The translations under genes and the position numbers were made by a program. Shown here in pieces: positions 1-8,854 of a stretch of 36,122 nt of DNA. Source of the stretch: an uncultured beta proteobacterium. GTDB taxonomy: Bacteria > Pseudomonadota > Gammaproteobacteria > Burkholderiales > SG8-41. Location of the stretch: positions 1-36,122 of the forward strand of contig CAIZLW010000161.1 in NCBI GenBank assembly GCA_903933915.1, given 5' to 3'. A model generated the notes under the pieces. That model made no database searches. It saw only the letters and a program-made list of their open reading frames with translations, and was not told the origin of the DNA. Positions within the stretch are counted from its first letter, which is position 1; the number at the start of each line of letters is the position of its first letter.

Positions 1-13
1 ACGACTGTGCCCA

Positions 14-283
14 ATGCAGCAACAGGAAGCTGAGATCATCAACAAGCTCGGGCTGCACGCTCGGGCTTCGGCGAAACTGACCCAGTCAGCAGGTACCTAT
101 GCCAGCAGCGTCTGGCTGAGCCGCAACGGCCGTCGCGTCAATGCCAAGAGCATCATGGGTGTGATGATGCTGGCCGCGGCAAAAGGCTCGAAAATCCTCA
201 TCGAAACCGACGGCCCGGATGAATCCGAGGCGATGCAGGCATTGCTGGCACTGATCGCCGAGCGTTTCGGCGAAGGAGAATGA
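14..283 (+). CDS. ptsH: Phosphocarrier protein HPr
   Basis: HPr carries a phosphoryl group from enzyme I to EIIA proteins in the cytoplasm. The 89-residue length is normal for the family. The active-site histidine is H15 in the motif GLHARAS, and the regulatory serine region is seen as KSIMGVMML with S46. ptsI follows after 84 bases, so the two are probably co-transcribed. The start is the first ATG in frame and gives the expected N-terminus, with Gln/Glu residues before the IINKLGLHARAS strand. In betaproteobacteria this pair often follows an EIIA-Man-type gene and serves regulatory rather than sugar-uptake roles. That gene would lie left of the window and cannot be checked. No sugar-specific EIIBC gene is present here. 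Confidence 0.96.
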   Translation: MQQQEAEIINKLGLHARASAKLTQSAGTYASSVWLSRNGRRVNAKSIMGVMMLAAAKGSKILIETDGPDESEAMQALLALIAERFGEGE

Positions 284-367
284 CCGTCAAGGATTGAGGG
301 GCCAGCCGGCAAAGGGCAGAATACGTTCCATCGTCACTAACCGCAGCACCTTCCGGCCTCGACATCC

Positions 368-2095
368 ATGAGTTTCACGATCCACGGCATCGGCGTCTCC
401 GGCGGCATCGCCATCGGCCGCGCCCATCTGGTTTCGCACACCAAACTCGAAGTCGCGCACTATGAAGTGCCGCTGGAACAGCTGGCCGATGAAGTGGTGC
501 GTTTTGATCTTGCAGTGGCCACCGTGCGCGGCGAACTCGAGCAGTTGCGCGGCGCCGTGCCGGCAGGTGCGCCGGCGGAGTTCACGGCCTTCATCGACCT
601 GCACCTGATGATCCTCCACGACTCGACGCTGTCGGGCATCCCCCGGGACATCATCGAGACCGAGCATTGCAACGCCGAGTGGGCGCTGAAAATGCAGACC
701 GACGAACTGCTGCAGCAGTTTGATGCCATCGAGGACAGCTACCTGCGCGAACGCCGCACCGACGTGATTCAGGTCGCCCAGCGCGTCATGAAGGCACTGT
801 CGGGCCAGCCCGGTTATGTGCCGCCGCCCGCCGGAGACTCTGAAGAAAACCTGGTGCTGGTCGCACACGATCTGTCGCCCGCCGATGTCGTGCTGTTCAA
901 GCAGCACCAGTTCGCCAGCTTCGTCACCGATCTGGGCGGCTCCACATCACACACCGCGATTGTCGCGCGCAGCCTGAACATCCCCTGCATCGTCGCGCTG
1001 CACCAGGCACGGCAGCTGGTGCGCGAGAACGAGATCGTCATCGTCGACGGCACCCAGGGGGTGTTCATTGTCGATCCCGATGCGCAGGTGCTCGCCGAAT
1101 ACCAGCTGCGCCAGCGCGAATTCGGTCTCGAACGCCAGAAGCTCAAACGATTGCGCGACACGCCGGCGCGCACGCTCGACGGCGCCCAGGTCGAACTGCA
1201 CGCCAATATCGAACTGCCGGGCGATGTGTCGCTGGCCGTCGAAAACGGCGCTACCGGTATCGGCCTGTTCCGCACCGAATTCCTGTTTCTCAACCGGCCC
1301 GACCTGCCGGACGAGGACGAGCAGTTCGAAGCGTACCGCAAGGTGCTCGAAGAAATGCGCGGGCACCCCGTCACCATCCGCACCTATGATCTCGGTGCCG
1401 ACAAGCAGATTGATGATTCCGCACGTGCGTCGCCGAATCCGGCACTGGGCCTGCGCGCGATCCGGCTGTGCCTGACCGAGCCCAAACGCTTCATTACGCA
1501 GCTGCGCGCGATGCTGCGCGCCTCGAAGTACGGCAAGCTGCAGATCCTGATCCCGATGCTGATGAATGCCTCCGAAGTGGATCAGTCGCTGCAACTGGTC
1601 GAACAGGCCAAACGCAGTCTCGACGACGACGGCATCGCCTATGACCACGAAGTGCCGGTCGGCGGCATGGTTGAAATTCCCGCGGCAGCGCTCGCGCTGG
1701 GACTGCTGACCAAACGCCTGGATTTCCTGTCTGTCGGCACCAATGACCTGATCCAGTATCTGCTGGCGATCGACCGCACCGACGACACCGTGGCCCATCT
1801 CTACGATCCGCTGCACCCGGCGGTGCTGACCGTGCTCTCGCATATTTTCGCCACCGCCGGCAAATCGCAGATTCCGGTCGCGGTCTGCGGTGAGATGGCC
1901 GGCGACGTCGCCCTGACCCGGCTGCTGCTGGCCCTCGGGTTGCGCCGCTTCTCGATGCATTCGGCGCATCTGCTGGACGTCAAACAGCGGGTGCTGAAAA
2001 CCAATCTCGCCGACGCCCACCCCATCGCCAGAAAGATGCTGCGCACCACCGATCCGGTCAAACTGCGCAGCATGCTCGACAAGCTCAACGCCTGA
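368..2095 (+). CDS. ptsI: Phosphoenolpyruvate-protein phosphotransferase (enzyme I)
   Basis: Enzyme I takes the phosphoryl group from PEP and passes it to HPr. The 575 residues match the usual length. The phosphorylated histidine is H195 in GGSTSHTAIVARS, in the swivelling His domain. The C-terminal PEP-binding barrel shows FRTEFLF, the VGTNDLIQY segment and the active-site cysteine C507 in PVAVCGEMAGD. The N-terminal HPr-binding helical domain precedes residue 150. No strong Shine-Dalgarno sequence is seen before the ATG, so translation may depend on ptsH or on a weak site. The gene ends 155 bases before metX, which has its own promoter. Confidence 0.97.
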   Translation: MSFTIHGIGVSGGIAIGRAHLVSHTKLEVAHYEVPLEQLADEVVRFDLAVATVRGELEQLRGAVPAGAPAEFTAFIDLHLMILHDSTLSGIPRDIIETEHCNAEWALKMQTDELLQQFDAIEDSYLRERRTDVIQVAQRVMKALSGQPGYVPPPAGDSEENLVLVAHDLSPADVVLFKQHQFASFVTDLGGSTSHTAIVARSLNIPCIVALHQARQLVRENEIVIVDGTQGVFIVDPDAQVLAEYQLRQREFGLERQKLKRLRDTPARTLDGAQVELHANIELPGDVSLAVENGATGIGLFRTEFLFLNRPDLPDEDEQFEAYRKVLEEMRGHPVTIRTYDLGADKQIDDSARASPNPALGLRAIRLCLTEPKRFITQLRAMLRASKYGKLQILIPMLMNASEVDQSLQLVEQAKRSLDDDGIAYDHEVPVGGMVEIPAAALALGLLTKRLDFLSVGTNDLIQYLLAIDRTDDTVAHLYDPLHPAVLTVLSHIFATAGKSQIPVAVCGEMAGDVALTRLLLALGLRRFSMHSAHLLDVKQRVLKTNLADAHPIARKMLRTTDPVKLRSMLDKLNA

Positions 2096-2110
2096 ACCAG
2101 CGAAGGCGAT

Positions 2111-2139
2111 TTGACAAGGCGGCATCCCGCAGGTAACGT
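2111..2139 (+). promoter_or_regulatory. Sigma70-like promoter for the metX riboswitch transcript
   Basis: A perfect -35 hexamer TTGACA lies at 2111-2116 and a -10 TAACGT at 2134-2139, with a 17-base spacer. Transcription would start near 2146, just before the riboswitch aptamer at 2152. This gives metX-metW a promoter independent of ptsI. The assignment rests on hexamer match, spacing and position. Confidence 0.7.
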
Positions 2140-2151
2140 CAAAGCGTGGTT

Positions 2152-2203
2152 TCGCGCCGATTTGAGGTCAGCTTGCGGGCGCGTAATAAATCCGGCTAAA
2201 GAG
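2152..2203 (+). promoter_or_regulatory. SAM-II (SAM-alpha) riboswitch aptamer upstream of metX
   Basis: The segment follows the SAM-II pseudoknot layout. The P1 stem is CGCGC (2153-2157) with GCGCG (2179-2183). The loop strand GATTT (2159-2163) can pair with AAATC (2188-2192). The conserved GCTAAA block is at 2195-2200. It can be aligned nearly base for base to the SAM-II metX aptamer of known structure as I remember it, including the TAATAAAT linker before GCTAAA. SAM-II elements typically sit in front of metX and metA genes and lower expression when S-adenosylmethionine is plentiful. Position, length of about 52 nt and conserved bases agree. No covariance-model search was run. Confidence 0.87.
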
Positions 2204-2221
2204 ATGAACGAATTCTCGTAA
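2204..2221 (+). other. Possible five-codon leader ORF (MNEFS) after the riboswitch
   Basis: An ATG directly follows the AAAGAG end of the SAM-II aptamer, and a TAA comes after five codons. It ends within the first bases of the terminator stem. The purine run touches the ATG, so the spacing is poor for initiation and it may be chance. If translated, ribosomes would cover the base of the terminator hairpin. Confidence 0.25.
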
Positions 2222-2250
2222 CCCCGGAGCGCAGGCTGCGGGGTTTTTTT
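2220..2250 (+). terminator. Intrinsic terminator (expression platform) in the metX leader
   Basis: AACCCCG (2220-2226) pairs with CGGGGTT (2239-2245), and seven T residues run from 2244 to 2250, directly before the metX ATG. It lies 16 bases after the SAM-II aptamer, so it is likely the expression platform. The riboswitch bases TCCGG (2191-2195) are complementary to CCGGA (2224-2228) in the 5' arm, which offers a simple antiterminator when SAM is absent. The GGGG of the 3' arm also stands seven bases before the metX start and may be its ribosome binding site. Confidence 0.8.
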
Positions 2251-3408
2251 ATGGCTGCAGACAAAATTCAGGATACTCACCGTTCGGTCGGCGTGGTGAC
2301 GCCGCAGGTTGCACGCTTTGCCGCGCCGCTGTCGCTGCGCTGCGGGGCGTCCCTGCGCGATTACGAACTGGTCTATGAAACCTACGGCACGCTGAACGCG
2401 GACCGCTCGAATGCGGTGCTGGTGTGCCACGCGCTGAATGCCTCGCACCATGTCGCCGGTCATTACGCCGACGACCCGGCCAACACCGGCTGGTGGGACA
2501 ACATGATCGGGCCAGGCAAACCGCTCGATACGCGGCGATTTTTTGTCATCGGCGTCAACAACATCGGCGGCTGCCACGGCTCCACCGGTCCGCTGAGCAT
2601 CAATCCGGACACCGGCCGCATCTGGGGTGGCGATTTCCCGGTGATCACGGTCGAGGACTGGGTCGACGCCCAGGCACGACTGGCTGACCATCTCGGCATC
2701 AGGCAGTTCGCCGCGGTGATGGGCGGCAGCCTCGGTGCGATGCAGGCGCTGGCCTGGTCGGCGCGTTATCCGCAACGGCTGCGCCACAGCGTGATCATCG
2801 CCTGCGCGCCCAACCTCTCGGCGCAGAACATCGCCTTCAACGAAGTCGCGCGCCAGGCCATCATCACCGACCCGGATTTCAATGACGGCAACTACCACGC
2901 GCTGAACACGGCGCCGAAGCGCGGCCTGCGCGTCGCGCGCATGGTCGGCCACATCACCTATCTGTCGGACGACGAGATGGCGAACAAGTTCGGCCGCCAG
3001 CTGAAAAACGGCAAGCCGGGATACACCTTCGATACCGAATTCCAGATCGAGTCGTACCTGCGCCACCAGGGCAACAAGTTCGCCGACTATTTCGACGCCA
3101 ACACCTACCTGCGCATCACCAAAGCGCTGGACTACTTCGACCCCGCACTGGAGCATGGCGGCGATTTGGCCAAAGCCCTGCAATCGGTGGTCGCCGGCAT
3201 GCTCGTGGTTTCGTTCACCACCGACTGGCGTTTTTCACCGGAACGCTCGCGCGAAATCGTTCATGCGCTGATCAAGAACCGGGCGCCGGTCACCTACGCC
3301 GAAATCGATGCGCCGCACGGTCACGATGCCTTCCTGCTCGACGATGCGCGTTATCACCGGCTGGTCGCCGCCTATTTCGAACGGGTACACGGGGAGATTG
3401 CGTCATGA
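2251..3408 (+). CDS. metX: Homoserine O-acyltransferase MetX
   Basis: This alpha/beta-hydrolase fold enzyme activates homoserine by acylation in the first committed step of methionine synthesis. The 385 residues match the family. The catalytic triad is visible: nucleophile S160 in [13 protein letters not shown]325 in FTTDWRFSP and H358 in APHGHDAFL. Whether acetyl-CoA or succinyl-CoA is the donor cannot be settled here; MetX enzymes paired with MetW in proteobacteria are often succinyl-transferases. The ATG at 2251 follows the terminator T-run directly, and the only Shine-Dalgarno-like bases are GGGG inside the hairpin. A GTG at codon 15 is a less likely alternative. metW overlaps the stop codon. 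Confidence 0.95.
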   Translation: MAADKIQDTHRSVGVVTPQVARFAAPLSLRCGASLRDYELVYETYGTLNADRSNAVLVCHALNASHHVAGHYADDPANTGWWDNMIGPGKPLDTRRFFVIGVNNIGGCHGSTGPLSINPDTGRIWGGDFPVITVEDWVDAQARLADHLGIRQFAAVMGGSLGAMQALAWSARYPQRLRHSVIIACAPNLSAQNIAFNEVARQAIITDPDFNDGNYHALNTAPKRGLRVARMVGHITYLSDDEMANKFGRQLKNGKPGYTFDTEFQIESYLRHQGNKFADYFDANTYLRITKALDYFDPALEHGGDLAKALQSVVAGMLVVSFTTDWRFSPERSREIVHALIKNRAPVTYAEIDAPHGHDAFLLDDARYHRLVAAYFERVHGEIAS

Positions 3409-4001
3409 ACGGCCTGCGCGGAAACCAGCGCCCCGACTTCGCCGTCATTGCCGAGTGGATCCCGCAGGGCGCCCGCGTGCTCGATCTGGGCTGCGGCGAC
3501 GGCACCTTGCTCAAATACCTGCAGCAGACGCGCGGCGTGACCGGCTATGGCATTGAAATCGATGACGGCAACGTGCTGGAGTGCGTCAAAAACGGCGTGC
3601 ATGTCATTCAAAGCGACCTGGAGCGGGGGCTGGCCGACTTTGATGACGGGTCATTCGATTTCGTGTTGCTGTCGCAGACGCTGCAGGCGATGCGCAACAC
3701 CGAACGCATCGTGCGTGAAATGCTGCGCGTCGGTCGCGCCGGCATCGTCACCTTCCCGAACTTCGGCTACTGGAAAAACCGCCTGCACGTGCTGCGCGGC
3801 CACATGCCGATCTCGGAAAACCTGCCGTTCGAGTGGTTCAATACGCCGAACATCCACCTGTGCACGGTCGACGATTTCGAAAAATTCTGCAGTCAGCGCG
3901 GCATCAATATCGTCGCGCGCACTGTGCTCACCGGCGGACGGCCGGCAACCGCATTGCCGAATCTGCTCGGCGAACTCGCGGTGTATCAGTTCGGCGGCTG
4001 A
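3405..4001 (+). CDS. metW: Methionine biosynthesis protein MetW
   Basis: MetW is a small class I methyltransferase-fold protein that works with MetX. In several proteobacteria the acyltransferase needs MetW for full activity, although MetW's own chemistry is not settled. The glycine-rich SAM-binding motif VLDLGCGDG is at residues 25-33, followed by the acidic loop GIEIDDGNV. The protein has 198 residues, the usual size. Its ATG overlaps the metX TGA as ATGA, so the two are translationally coupled and share the riboswitch. The 3' end overlaps the convergent ampG gene by 16 bases. Confidence 0.93.
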   Translation: MNGLRGNQRPDFAVIAEWIPQGARVLDLGCGDGTLLKYLQQTRGVTGYGIEIDDGNVLECVKNGVHVIQSDLERGLADFDDGSFDFVLLSQTLQAMRNTERIVREMLRVGRAGIVTFPNFGYWKNRLHVLRGHMPISENLPFEWFNTPNIHLCTVDDFEKFCSQRGINIVARTVLTGGRPATALPNLLGELAVYQFGG

Positions 4002-5239
4002 GGCGCCGCCGCTAGTCGCGTCACCCGGCGCAGCAGCAACAGTCCGGGGATCGCGATCAGTACGCACAGCAGGAAAAACCCGGACCAGCCCAGCATCTGC
4101 GCCAGCCAGCCCGTCGGCGCCGACAGCAGCACCCGCGGCACGCCCATCAGACTGGACAGCAAGGCGTATTGCGTTGCGGTGAAACGGCGGTCGGTCAACG
4201 CTGCCATGAAACCGACAAAGGCCGCCGTGCCCATGCCCGCCGTCAGATTTTCAATGGCGACCACAGCTGCCAGCGCAATTTCGCTCGGCGGCACCTGCGT
4301 CAACACGACAAAACCGAAGGTTGAAATCATCTGGCCAAAGCCGAACAGCCACAGCGCGCGGTGCATGCCGGCGCGCAGGATCCAGATGCCCCCCAGCGTG
4401 CCGCCGGCAATCGTCGCCCAGAACCCGAACAGTTTCACCACCGCGCCAATTTCGGTTTTGGTGTAGCCGAGATCCAGATAGAACGGCGTGGTCATCGCCG
4501 ACGCCATGGTGTCGCCCAGCTTGTAGAGCAGGATGAACGCCAGAATCAACCAGGCGCCGTCGCGGGTGAAATAGTCGCGGAACGGCAGCACCACCGCTTC
4601 ACGCAGATTGCGCGGCCGGCCCTCGGGCAGCGGCGGCTCGGGTGCAAACAACGTGACCGCGACACAGGCGGCCATAAACACCGCCATCAGCCGGTACATC
4701 GTCTCAAACGACAGCCAGTCGGCGAGTATCAATCCGCCACCGCCGGCGAGGAGCATGCCGATGCGATAGCCGTTGACGTATAACGCCGACCCCAGACCCA
4801 GTTCGGATTCCGCCAGACTTTCACGGCGATAGGCATCGATGACGATGTCCTGGGAGGCGGCGAAAAAAGACAGCAGCAGACCCGCCAGCATCACCGGCCA
4901 CAACTGTTCGGCCGTCGGTTGCGTCGTGCTCAACAGCAGCAATGCGCCGGCGACGGCCAGTTGCAGCACCATCAGCCAGCCGCGGCGGCGGCCCAGTGGC
5001 AAGGCAAAACGGTCAAACAGCGGTGACCAGAGAAATTTCAGGGTATACGGCAGCCCCGCCAGCGCAAACAGACCGATACGCGCCAGATCCACGCCGCCAT
5101 CCTTCAACCAGGCCTGCAGCACGGAACCAGTGAGCAGCAGCGGCAATCCCGATGAGAACCCCATCAGCAGCGCCACCAGCATGCGGCCGCTGAACGCGGC
5201 CTGCAGGGTTTCGCGCCAGGACAGACGAGCGCCGGTCAA
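3986..5239 (-). CDS. ampG: AmpG-like muropeptide MFS transporter
   Basis: AmpG is an inner-membrane major-facilitator permease that brings anhydro-muropeptides back into the cytoplasm for peptidoglycan recycling. The protein has about 12 hydrophobic segments. The N-terminus shows the family pattern of a short amphipathic stretch, then GFSSGLPLLLTGSVLQAWL, followed by LFALAGLPYTLKFLWSPLFDR. I start it at a TTG whose first bases overlap the xthA stop, preceded by GGGAAG at good spacing. This gives 417 residues, the usual length. The open frame continues 55 codons further upstream inside xthA, but that part reads as shadow sequence. Coupling with xthA suggests one mRNA. Substrate is inferred from family similarity only. 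Confidence 0.85.
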   Translation of the reverse strand: MTGARLSWRETLQAAFSGRMLVALLMGFSSGLPLLLTGSVLQAWLKDGGVDLARIGLFALAGLPYTLKFLWSPLFDRFALPLGRRRGWLMVLQLAVAGALLLLSTTQPTAEQLWPVMLAGLLLSFFAASQDIVIDAYRRESLAESELGLGSALYVNGYRIGMLLAGGGGLILADWLSFETMYRLMAVFMAACVAVTLFAPEPPLPEGRPRNLREAVVLPFRDYFTRDGAWLILAFILLYKLGDTMASAMTTPFYLDLGYTKTEIGAVVKLFGFWATIAGGTLGGIWILRAGMHRALWLFGFGQMISTFGFVVLTQVPPSEIALAAVVAIENLTAGMGTAAFVGFMAALTDRRFTATQYALLSSLMGVPRVLLSAPTGWLAQMLGWSGFFLLCVLIAIPGLLLLRRVTRLAAAPQPPN

Positions 5240-6018
5240 GCGAGCTTCCCGTCGTAGCGGACCGTCAGCGGCGCATGGTCGGAAAACCATTCGTCCTTGT
5301 AAATGGCAGCATCCTTTGCACGGTCGGCGACGCCCGGCGTGGCAATCTGGTAATCGATGCGCCAGCCAACGTTTTTGGCGCGTGCCTGACCGCGATTCGA
5401 CCACCAGGTATAGGACGCATCGGTCGCCTCGGGATGCAGGCGGCGATAGACATCGACCCAGCCGAGTTCGTCAAATATCCGGGTCATCCAGGCACGTTCC
5501 TCGGGCAGGAATCCTGAATTCTTCAGGTTGCCCTTCCAGTTCTTGAGGTCGATCTCCCGGTGCGCGATGTTCCAGTCGCCGCAAAGCACAACCTCGCGGC
5601 CGCCCTTGCGCAGCTTTTTCAGCTGCGGGATGAAGGCATCAAGGAAGCGGAACTTGGAAGCCTGGCGATGCTCACCGCTGGAGCCCGACGGCAGGTACAG
5701 CGAAATCACCGACAAGTCACCGAAATCGGCGCGCAGATAGCGCCCTTCGTCGTCGAACTCGGCAACGCCGAAACCCGCTTTTACCCGGTCCGGCGCCGGT
5801 TTCGAATAGATGCCCACGCCGCTATAACCCTTTTTCTCGGCGTAGTGGAAATGGCCGTGGTAGCCGGCCGGCGCCAGCAGTTCATCGGTCATATCCGCAG
5901 CCTGGGCCTTGAGTTCCTGAACACAGATCACGTCGGCATGCTGCTGCGGCAGCCACTCGAGGAAGCCTTTACGCGCGGCAGCGCGTATGCCGTTGAGATT
6001 CAGGGTTATAATTTTCAT
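5236..6018 (-). CDS. xthA: Exodeoxyribonuclease III
   Basis: This Mg-dependent AP endonuclease and 3'-5' exonuclease of base-excision repair belongs to the EEP phosphatase superfamily. The 260-residue protein begins with KIITLNLNGIRAA, then shows the metal ligand E35 in CVQELKAQ, the LCGDWNIAHREIDLKN motif with catalytic Asp and Asn, and D247/H248 in the C-terminal SDHAPLTV motif. The ATG at 6018 is chosen because the conserved beta strand begins there; 17 extra in-frame codons upstream are not conserved-looking. The gene is divergent from pyrE, with 58 bases between the starts, and its stop overlaps the presumed TTG start of ampG. Confidence 0.95.
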   Translation of the reverse strand: MKIITLNLNGIRAAARKGFLEWLPQQHADVICVQELKAQAADMTDELLAPAGYHGHFHYAEKKGYSGVGIYSKPAPDRVKAGFGVAEFDDEGRYLRADFGDLSVISLYLPSGSSGEHRQASKFRFLDAFIPQLKKLRKGGREVVLCGDWNIAHREIDLKNWKGNLKNSGFLPEERAWMTRIFDELGWVDVYRRLHPEATDASYTWWSNRGQARAKNVGWRIDYQIATPGVADRAKDAAIYKDEWFSDHAPLTVRYDGKLA

Positions 6019-6076
6019 TGTTTTCACTCTGGGAACAGTCGGCAATCCGCCGCGCTTCCCCCTGAACATTCAAGCC

Positions 6077-6727
6077 ATGACTGCCAGTTTCCGACACGAA
6101 TTCATCCGCTTCGCCATCAACACCCGGGTACTGTTGTTCGGGGAGTTCAAAACCAAAGCGGGACGCCTGTCGCCGTACTTTTTCAATGCCGGGCTGTTCT
6201 GCGACGGCGACTCGCTGCGCCAACTCGCGCAATTTTACGCGAAAGCAATTTCCGCGGCCGATGTGCCTTTTGACATGCTGTTCGGTCCCGCCTACAAGGG
6301 CATCCCGCTGGTGGCAGCGGTGGCCGTAGCGCTGTCCGAAGGCGGTCGCAACGTGAAGTTCAGCTACAACCGCAAGGAAGCCAAGGACCACGGCGAAGGC
6401 GGCAATGTCGTCGGCGCGCCGCTGGCCGGACGCGCGCTGATCGTCGACGACGTCATTTCCGCCGGCACCTCGGTGCGTGAATCGGTCAACCTGATTCGCG
6501 CCTCAGGCGCCTCTCCAGCAGGCGTGCTGATCGCGCTGGACCGCATGGAGCGCGGCACCGGGGAGCTGTCGGCGACGCAGGAGGTCGGGAAGCTGTATGA
6601 AATTCCGGTGGTCAGCATCGCAACGCTGGATGATCTGGTCGGATTCCTGGAAAACGAAAAAGATATGGCGGCGCAACTGGCGGCGGTCGCTGCCTATCGC
6701 AAACAGTATGGAGTGCAGCTTGTCTGA
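6077..6727 (+). CDS. pyrE: Orotate phosphoribosyltransferase
   Basis: PyrE joins orotate with PRPP to give OMP, the fifth step of pyrimidine synthesis. The 216 residues fit the enterobacterial-type enzyme. The PRPP-binding motif LIVDDVISAGTS is at residues 121-132, and the mobile catalytic loop RKEAKDHGEGG is at about 99-109. The N-terminal strand YFFNAGLFCDG is typical. The ATG at 6077 is chosen because the conserved region (FRHEFIRFAI) starts right after it; 30 further in-frame codons upstream run into xthA. A DUF4124 gene overlaps the 3' end by a few bases. Confidence 0.96.
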   Translation: MTASFRHEFIRFAINTRVLLFGEFKTKAGRLSPYFFNAGLFCDGDSLRQLAQFYAKAISAADVPFDMLFGPAYKGIPLVAAVAVALSEGGRNVKFSYNRKEAKDHGEGGNVVGAPLAGRALIVDDVISAGTSVRESVNLIRASGASPAGVLIALDRMERGTGELSATQEVGKLYEIPVVSIATLDDLVGFLENEKDMAAQLAAVAAYRKQYGVQLV

Positions 6728-7409
6728 ACGTTCAGCGTTTTTGTCGGCAACCAGCGCCTGCGCAGCCCTTGCGCTGCTGCTGACGGCTGCACCCCTGGCC
6801 CAGGCACAGCAGAAAATCATCTGCTGGAAAGACAAGACCGGCAAAGTCGTGGGCTGCGGCGACCGTGTCCCACCTGAGTTTCAGCAAAATGAATCAAAAA
6901 CCCTGGATAACCGCGGCATCACCCGCCAGACCAATGTATCGGCAGAAGAAGCGGCGCGCCTGAAACTGGAAGCCGAGAAAAAAGCCGCCCTCAAGGTGGA
7001 AGATGACCGCAAGATCGCCGAACAGCGCCGCCAGGATTCGGCGCTGGTCAACACCTACACCTCGGACAAGGAAATCGATCAGCGCCGCGACCGCGAAGTG
7101 CAGGTGGTTGATCTGCAGCTCGTCCACCTCAAGTCATCGCTGAAAAATGCGGCGGAAGCCGAAGCCGTTCTGCTGAAACGAAACGGTGATATTGCAAAGT
7201 CCGGCAAGCAGCTGTCGCCGGCGCTAGCCGATGAGCTGGCCCGCTCCACCGATGAGCGCAAACGTGTCGAAGCACGGGTTGCGGAAAAAGAAAAGGACAA
7301 AGCCGCGATCATCGCGCGCTATGCAGAACAAAAAGCGCGCTACCTTGAGTTGCGGGGCGGCAGCACAACGACCACACAGCCCGCGCCGGCGCCAGCCGCC
7401 AAAAAATAG
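6720..7409 (+). CDS. Exported DUF4124-type coiled-coil protein
   Basis: The protein starts with a signal peptide ending near APLAQAQQ, followed by the short DUF4124-like beta unit KIICWKDKTGKVVGCGDRVPPEF. A long charged helical stretch with coiled-coil character covers about residues 60-210, and the tail is Thr/Pro/Ala-rich. Function is unknown; it should sit in the periplasm or envelope. I use the TTG at 6720, which overlaps the pyrE stop and has GGAG six bases upstream. An in-frame ATG at 6708 lacks such a site. Translation is probably coupled to pyrE. It converges on gatB with only six bases between the stops and no clear terminator. Confidence 0.8.
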   Translation: MSERSAFLSATSACAALALLLTAAPLAQAQQKIICWKDKTGKVVGCGDRVPPEFQQNESKTLDNRGITRQTNVSAEEAARLKLEAEKKAALKVEDDRKIAEQRRQDSALVNTYTSDKEIDQRRDREVQVVDLQLVHLKSSLKNAAEAEAVLLKRNGDIAKSGKQLSPALADELARSTDERKRVEARVAEKEKDKAAIIARYAEQKARYLELRGGSTTTTQPAPAPAAKK

Positions 7410-7415
7410 CCGGGT

Positions 7416-8852
7416 TCAGGGCGCGAGTTTGCGCCGAAGGATGTCGTTGACCTGTTGCGGGTTGGCCTTGCCGCGCGAGGCCTTCATCACCTGCCCGACC
7501 AGCGAATTGAAGGCCTTCTCCTTGCCTGCGCGGAAATCCGCGACCTGCTGGGCATTCGCAGCCAGTACCTGATCAACGATTATTTCGATCTCGCCACTGT
7601 CGGAAATCTGCTTCAACCCCTTGGCGGCAATGATGGCGTCGGCGTCACCCTCGCCGGCCCAGATCGCATCGAAAATATCCTTGGCAATTTTTCCGGAGAT
7701 CGTGCCGTCGGCAATGCGGTCGACCAGACCGCGGAGCTGTTGCGCCGATAACCGGCTTTGCGCAATCTCCAGACCTTCTTCATTCAGTCGCGCGCTCAGG
7801 GCGCCGCTGATCCAGTTGGCGCAGAGTTTTCCGGTTTTTGCATCGGCCCCGGAAACCACGGACTCAAAATAATCCGCCAGCTCCCGGCTCGCCGTCAGCA
7901 GTCCGGCGTCATACGGCGTCAATCCGTACTGGGTGCAGAATTTTTCCCGCCGCGCCTGCGGCAAGGGCGGCATCGCCGCACGCACCGCTTCCAGGCGCTC
8001 GGCCGTCACTTCGAGCGGCAGCAGATCGGGATCCGGGAAATAACGATAGTCATGCGCGTCTTCCTTGGTGCGCATCATCCGCGTCTCGCCGCTGTCCGGG
8101 TCGAACAGTACGGTCGCCTGCTGGATCGCGCGGCCGTCTTCCAACTCATTGATCTGCCAGCGCACTTCATACTCGATCGCCTGCTGCAGAAAGCGGAAGC
8201 TGTTGAGGTTCTTGATCTCGCGGCGCGTGCCCAATGTCGTTGACCCCGCCGGACGCACCGAGACGTTGGCATCGCAGCGGAACGAGCCTTCCTGCATATT
8301 GCCGTCACAGACGTCGATCCAGCGCACCAGCGTGTGCAGCGCCTTGGCGTAGGCCACAGCTTCTTCCGCCGAACGCATGTCGGGCTCGGAGACGATTTCG
8401 AGCAGCGGCGTGCCGGCGCGGTTCAGGTCAATGCCGGTGCGGCCATGGAAATCTTCGTGCAGCGATTTGCCGGCGTCTTCTTCGAGGTGGGCGCGGGTCA
8501 GATGCACGGTTTTTTCGGTGTCACCAACCTGCATCGTCATCGTGCCGCCTTCGACGATCGGTCGTTCGTACTGGCTGATCTGGTAACCCTTGGGCAGATC
8601 AGGATAGAAATAATTCTTGCGCGCGAAAATCGACGGCGAATTGATTTTTGCGCCGACGGCAAGACCGAAGCGGATCGCACGTTCGACCGCGCCGGTGTTG
8701 AGCACCGGCAGCACGCCGGGCAGCGCGATATCGACGCCGCAGGCCTGGGTGTTCGGCGCCGCGCCAAAAGCGGTAGCAGCGCCCGAAAATATTTTCGACA
8801 CCGTCGACAGCTGCGCGTGGGTTTCCAGTCCGATGACCACTTCCCATTGCAT
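7416..8852 (-). CDS. gatB: Asp-tRNA(Asn)/Glu-tRNA(Gln) amidotransferase subunit B
   Basis: GatB holds the kinase/amide-transfer site that activates Glu or Asp on mischarged tRNA. The 478-residue protein starts with [13 protein letters not shown], then has the [15 protein letters not shown] and EEDAGKSLH motifs of the cradle domain. The C-terminal helical and YqeY-like tail ends in [26 protein letters not shown]. It is the last gene of gatC-gatA-gatB, two bases after the gatA stop. The trimer lets the organism make Gln-tRNA and/or Asn-tRNA by the indirect route. Confidence 0.98.
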   Translation of the reverse strand: MQWEVVIGLETHAQLSTVSKIFSGAATAFGAAPNTQACGVDIALPGVLPVLNTGAVERAIRFGLAVGAKINSPSIFARKNYFYPDLPKGYQISQYERPIVEGGTMTMQVGDTEKTVHLTRAHLEEDAGKSLHEDFHGRTGIDLNRAGTPLLEIVSEPDMRSAEEAVAYAKALHTLVRWIDVCDGNMQEGSFRCDANVSVRPAGSTTLGTRREIKNLNSFRFLQQAIEYEVRWQINELEDGRAIQQATVLFDPDSGETRMMRTKEDAHDYRYFPDPDLLPLEVTAERLEAVRAAMPPLPQARREKFCTQYGLTPYDAGLLTASRELADYFESVVSGADAKTGKLCANWISGALSARLNEEGLEIAQSRLSAQQLRGLVDRIADGTISGKIAKDIFDAIWAGEGDADAIIAAKGLKQISDSGEIEIIVDQVLAANAQQVADFRAGKEKAFNSLVGQVMKASRGKANPQQVNDILRRKLAP

Positions 8853-8854
8853 GG

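Noticed and set aside
947-3183. Long minus-strand open frames opposite ptsI and metX
   Set aside because: Both are shadows of well-recognised genes, and their products have the skewed His/Arg/Gln/Asp composition of antisense frames.
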